NCBI GenBank assembly: GCA_023935145.1
Contig: CM043700.1
Location: 40,776,620 to 40,840,619 of the forward strand
Origin: Bretschneidera sinensis
Lineage: Eukaryota; Streptophyta; Magnoliopsida; Brassicales; Akaniaceae
Length of the DNA stretch: 64,000 nucleotides
Direction of reading: 5' to 3'
Shown here: positions 59,895 through 64,000 of the stretch, in pieces
How the letters are laid out: the number at the start of each line of letters is the position of its first letter
Position numbering within the stretch: the stretch's first letter is position 1
Notes under the pieces: generated by a model
Told to the model about the DNA's origin: nothing
What the model saw: the letters and a program-made list of their open reading frames with translations, nothing else
Database searches by the model: none
Position numbers and translations under genes: made by a program

Positions 59895-61790
59895 TTAATT
59901 GCAGGAATGGACTCATGAAGCTGTCTTTTAGAAATATGACCTTAGAAGTGAACATTTTCAATGTTGCAAAACAGCTCGAAGATGAGGATGAAAATCACGA
60001 GCTATATATGCTTGAGTCACTCATCGATGAGGGAGTTTCCATGGCTCATGATTTTGATCCTCTTAAGAATTTTCTTGTTAATTCTGAGATTGATTTATTT
60101 GATGATAAAACTGATGTAATTGATATTTGTGCTATTTTTGACAAATCTCAGGATTATAGCACCCACCCATGGCAACCAAAGTTTGAAGAGTTGCCCGAAA
60201 GAAGCGGAAAACAAATCCCCTCAAGTGTGGCAGCACTTAAAGTCGAATTGAAGCCACTAACTAAGGGTTTAAAACATGCATTTCTCGGTCCAGGTGATAC
60301 CTTTCCTGTTATTATTTCATCTAAATTATCTGAGACCCAATATGAGAAACTGATTCAGACCTTAATTGCACATAAATCAGCCTTAGGATGGAGCATGACT
60401 GATTTGAAGGGAATTAGTCCCCTGATCTGCTCCCATAAAATAAATTTGGATGAAGGAACCAGTCCTCGTAGAGACCCTCAACGTAGACTTAACCCCACTA
60501 TGAAAGAAGTAATGAAAAATGAAGTACTGAAACTGTTAGATGCAGGTATTATATACCCCATAGCTGATAGTAAATGAGTAAGTCCTACACAAGTTGTTCC
60601 CAAAAAGTCTGGAGTCACTGTGGTAATGAATGACCTAGGAGAGTTAGTCCCTACCAAACTTGTGACCGGGTGGCGTATGTGCATCGATTACAGAAAATTA
60701 AATGCTGCCACCCGGAAAGACCATTTCCCACTCCCTTTTATTGATCAAATTCTTAAGCGTGTAGCTGGTCATCATTTTTACTGTTTCTTAGATGGTTATT
60801 CTGACTATTATCAAATAGAAATTGCATTAGAAGACCAGGATAAAACCACTTTCACTTGTCTTTTTGGCACTTATGCTTTTCGTAGAATGCCATTTGGATT
60901 ATTTAATGCCCCTGCCACTTTTCAACGTTGCATGATGAGTATTTTTAGTGATATGGTTGAAAATTGCATGGAGGTTTTTATGGATGACCTAACTGTTTTT
61001 GGATCTTCATTTGATACATGCTTAATGAATTTGGAAAGAGTTTTAATTCGTTGTGAGGAAAAAGAATTGGTCTTAAACTGGGAAAAATGCCATTTTATGG
61101 TACCATCCGGCATTATCTTAGGGCATATTATCTCTTCTAGAGGAATAGAGGTCGATCAATCTAAAATTAAATTAATCTCTAAACTGCTTACACCTAAGAC
61201 AATAAAGGATGTGAGATATTTCCTTGGTCATGCTGGTTTTTATAGGAGGTTCATACAAAATTTTTCCAACATATCTAGACCATTATGTGCCCTCCTAGTT
61301 AAAGATGCCCCATTTGAGTGGACTCCAGCTTGTCAAGAGGCCTTTAAAACGCTGATTGGCAAGCTTACTTCAGCACCTATAATGCAGTCACCTGATTGGA
61401 ATTTACCCTTTGAAATCATGTGTGATGCTAGTGACTACGCTGTAAGTGCTGTTCTTGGACAGCGAAGAGAGGGAAAACCGTTTGTAATTTACTATGCTAG
61501 TAAGACTTTAAATAGTACTATAATGAATTACTCCACAATTGAAAAAGAATTGCTAGTTGTAGTATTTGCTTTGGATAAATTTCGTGCATACTTAATTGGT
61601 TCTCCTATCCTTATTTTTACAGATCATGCGGCTCTCAAGTACCTTCTTACAAAGAAAGATGCTAAGACACACCTAATCTGATGGATCCTACTCCTACAAG
61701 AATTCGACATCACCATCAAAGACAAGAAAGGAGTAAAGAATGTAGTAGCTGACCATCTTTCAAGGCTCACATTTGAGGACACATCTGATA
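59858..61790 (+). pseudogene. RT and RNase H region of element F
   Basis: One frame runs throughout. The pieces are MKLSFRNMTLEVNIFNVAKQ at the start, QRRLNPTMKEVMKNEVLKLL, CIDYRKLNAATRKDHFPLPF, FLDGYSDYYQIEIA and the catalytic FMDD (in MEVFMDDLTVFG, about 60970-61005). RNase H follows with CDASDYAVSAVLGQRREGKP and FTDHAALKYLL. Stops are at 60575 (TGA in place of Trp) and 61679 (TGA before Trp, where Arg is usual). Only one RNase H is present, as expected for Athila. Confidence 0.87.
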
Positions 61791-61792
61791 AC

Positions 61793-63080
61793 ATGCCGAT
61801 CAAAGATGAATTTCCCGATGAGCATTTACTTGCTGTTACTACCTTACCATGGTTTGCTCACATTGTGAATTATTTGGTTACAGGTGAGATACCAGTGGAT
61901 TGGAGCGCTCAAGAAAAAAGGAAATTTTTATATAAGGTACGTAATTTTTATTGGGATGACCCCTATCTTTTCAAGTACTGCCTGGACTAAATTCTAAGGC
62001 GTTGCATCCCTAATGAAGAGATTGCAAGTGTCTTAGAATTTTGTCATTCCTTAGCTTGTGGAGGTCACTTTTCAATGAAAAAAACCGCTGCAAAAATTTT
62101 GCAGTGTGGATTTTATTGGCCTACCTTGTTTAAGGATACAAACACCTATTGTCGCTCGTGTGAAAGGTGTCAAAAGTTAGGAGCTGTGTCTCGGCGAAAT
62201 ATGATGCCCTTAAACCCCATTTTAATAATTGAAATCTTTGATTGTTGGGGCATCGATTTTATGGGACCCTTTCTTCCTTATTTTGGATACCTATATATCA
62301 TTGTGGCAATAGATTATGTATCTAAGTGGGTAGAGGCAGCAGCTTGCCGAAGCAATGATAATAGAATAGTACTTAAATTTCTTAAAGAAAATGTGTTATC
62401 TCGATTTGGTACACCACGTGCTATAATTAGTGATCAAGGTACACATTTTTGCAACAGTTCTTTTGAAGCTTTGATGCGAAAATACGGGGTGTTACATAAA
62501 ATTTCTACTACTTATCATCCTCAGACTAGTGGGCAAGTAGAGCTTGCTAATAGGGAGATTAAACAAATTCTAGAAAAAACGGTTAACCCGGATCGCAAGG
62601 ATTGGTCTTTGAGACTAGTTGATGCGCTTTGGGCCTACCGTACAGCTTTTAAAACTCCCTTAGGTATGTCACCTTATTGGGTTGTTTATGGAAAGCCTTG
62701 CCACTTACCTATAGAGCTCGAGCATCGAGTATATTGGGCAATCAAATCTTTTAATTTTGACATAGGAGAAGCAGATAAGCTTCGGAAAAATCAATTGACC
62801 GAGTTGAGGAGTTAAGAAATGATGCTTATGAGAGCTCTAGAATCTATAAGTCTAAAATGAAAATATTCCATGATAAAAATATTTTGAGAAAAACGTTTAA
62901 ACCCAATGATCAGGTGTTCTTATACGAATCTAGACTCCATAAGCATCCTGGAAAACTTCGATCGAAGTGGACCGGCCTTTTTATAGTGAAAACTATTTAT
63001 GAAAATGGGGGCAGTAGAAATTGAAGATACTCGGGATGGTCGAATTTTCAAAGTCAATGGTCAACGACTTAAAATCTTAG
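61793..63080 (+). pseudogene. Integrase region of element F
   Basis: The frame from 61793 continues through a TAA (61988) into the zinc-binding module (FCHSLACGGHF then CRSCERCQK). The core has GIDFMGPF, IISDQGTHF and the Glu in SGQVELANREIKQ, then LWAYRTAFKTPLGMSPYWVV. A one-base shift near 62800 precedes the C-terminal part (SSRIYKSKMKIFHDKN and HKHPGKLRSKWTGLFIV). All three catalytic acidic positions remain. Confidence 0.87.
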
Positions 63081-64000
63081 TCGATAGACAAGATTCGGAA
63101 GTGGAAGACATTCCGCTTATGGATCTGGTCTACGCATCTTGACCACACAACACAGGTACGTATTTACTTTTATTTTTCTTTATTTTGTCTTGTTTGTTTC
63201 GTTTTTATTTTATTTTATTATTGAGTCCATTTTAATTTTTAGTGTGCTAACACACGGTGGTACACCGCAGTTGCTTTCCTTTTTGTTTGTTCTATGTTGT
63301 AGATCGGACTTTCAACAAAAAGTTGAGCATGAGGTTCAATTGGTCGTGCATGATTTTCAGCTCCACGCACCTTTGGTTAAAATTGGAGTTTTCTTAATTT
63401 TTGCTTTTACATTGAGGATAATGTTTATCTTCAGTTGAGGGTGGAGGAAACACATTTCTTATTGCATACCATTGAACTGTTGAACTGCTTGGTGTCATCT
63501 TGGTGTGTGTTTAGCATGTTTTGTGTTAGCCTTAGAGTCAATTTACATGTCAATGATATAAACTTAATTGAGACAACATATAGCATTCAGAAGTAGTCAA
63601 ATCTTGCTTCGGTTTTAAATTAATTGAAGTATCAATCTTGATCTGGTTTGAGACTCTAGTTTGTGGTAAGATTGTATGATTAGTCTTAAACATTTAGAAA
63701 AGTTTTATGTGTGATTATTTTGTAAATATTTTTGCGGTTTCGATAAGCTCTAGAACTTACTTTATAACCACTTGAGGCGAATTCCTAGAATCCACACTAC
63801 TTAGGATATGATATAGGCCATTTTTGAACCGTTTGAGCCTTTCAAACCTACCATTGCTATATTTATCACTAGTCACCTATTTGAGCCTTTTTCTTGAAAA
63901 GAAAAATTGAGCCTTGTTTCTTTGGATAAACCATTTACTTACCTTTATGAGCCAAAAAATATTTTATCCTTACCTTTCTTTTAAAAGAACTTAGTTATAC
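63081..64000 (+). other. Non-coding 3' region of element F
   Basis: T-rich DNA, then TGAGGGTGGAGGAAACACAT (63435-63454), CTGCTTGGTGTCATC and TTGTGTTAGCCTTAGAGTCA, co-linear with 52530-53100 of element E. A short open frame (63139-63438) is hydrophobic by T-richness and not a gene. Confidence 0.7.

Larger units (their letters stand above)
40267..64000 (-). mobile_element. Element D: Tat-lineage retrotransposon, host to two Athila insertions
   Basis: The 3' LTR is at the left (40267-40716), then the polypurine tract, extra-ORF material, a tandem array and a plus-strand extra ORF. Integrase, RNase H, RT, protease and gag follow on the minus strand. Element E (49057-55206) splits protease and element F (56396 onward) splits gag. 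The 5' LTR and the start of gag lie beyond the window. Pol similarity to A and B places it in the same Tat group, and it has several stops. Confidence 0.85.
56396..64000 (+). mobile_element. Element F: Athila-type retrotransposon nested in D, runs past the window
   Basis: The 5' LTR (56396-57703), PBS, gag, protease, RT, RNase H and integrase are all on the plus strand, then the shared Athila 3' region. The 3' LTR is not reached. By comparison with E it would start several hundred bases beyond the window. Gag and 3' region are close to E, so E looks like an internally deleted relative. There are many nonsense codons and at least two frame changes. Confidence 0.88.

Overview
The window looks like nuclear DNA of a eudicot flowering plant. 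The evidence is AT-rich intergenic DNA, an eight-exon serine carboxypeptidase-like gene with GT-AG introns, a two-exon defensin-like gene, plant mobile domain (PMD) pseudogenes, and long Ty3/Gypsy elements of the two plant lineages Tat and Athila. No species is claimed.

Layout. 1-2.4 kb: AT-rich DNA with a small defensin-like gene (minus). 2.4-8.6 kb: degenerate Tat element A (plus), with a 5' LTR but no recognisable 3' LTR. 8.9-11.0 kb: a three-exon gene of unknown function with a frameshift in exon 2. 11.2-25.6 kb: a PMD pseudogene split by Tat element B (minus), itself split by Athila-type element C. C has two LTRs and a perfect AGTTA target-site duplication. A second PMD scrap lies at 26.0 kb. 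27.4-40.0 kb: AT-rich DNA with an apparently intact carboxypeptidase gene (28.5-31.8 kb), MITE-like inverted repeats and microsatellites. 40.0-40.27 kb: the 3' coding end of an unidentified minus-strand gene, cut by Tat element D. 40.27-64 kb: element D (minus). Two Athila-type elements have landed in its pol and gag: E (49.06-55.21 kb, gag only) and F (56.4 kb to beyond the window, gag-pol with many stops).

How the parts relate. The two genes that still look usable are the carboxypeptidase and the defensin-like peptide. Nearly everything else is layered retrotransposon debris that has split at least two host genes. The Tat elements carry gag, protease, RT, two RNase H domains and integrase. 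B and D also carry an antisense extra ORF tail-to-tail with pol; it resembles the 'putative gypsy type transposon' family, has an intron at the same place in both, and in D has its own TATA box. The most unusual material is non-coding. All three Athila LTR types carry an array of CpG-rich palindromes just upstream of the LTR TATA box, which gains and loses units and seems to be exchanged between families. Element D carries a tandem array of 49-bp hairpin units whose two subfamilies differ by compensatory changes in the stem.
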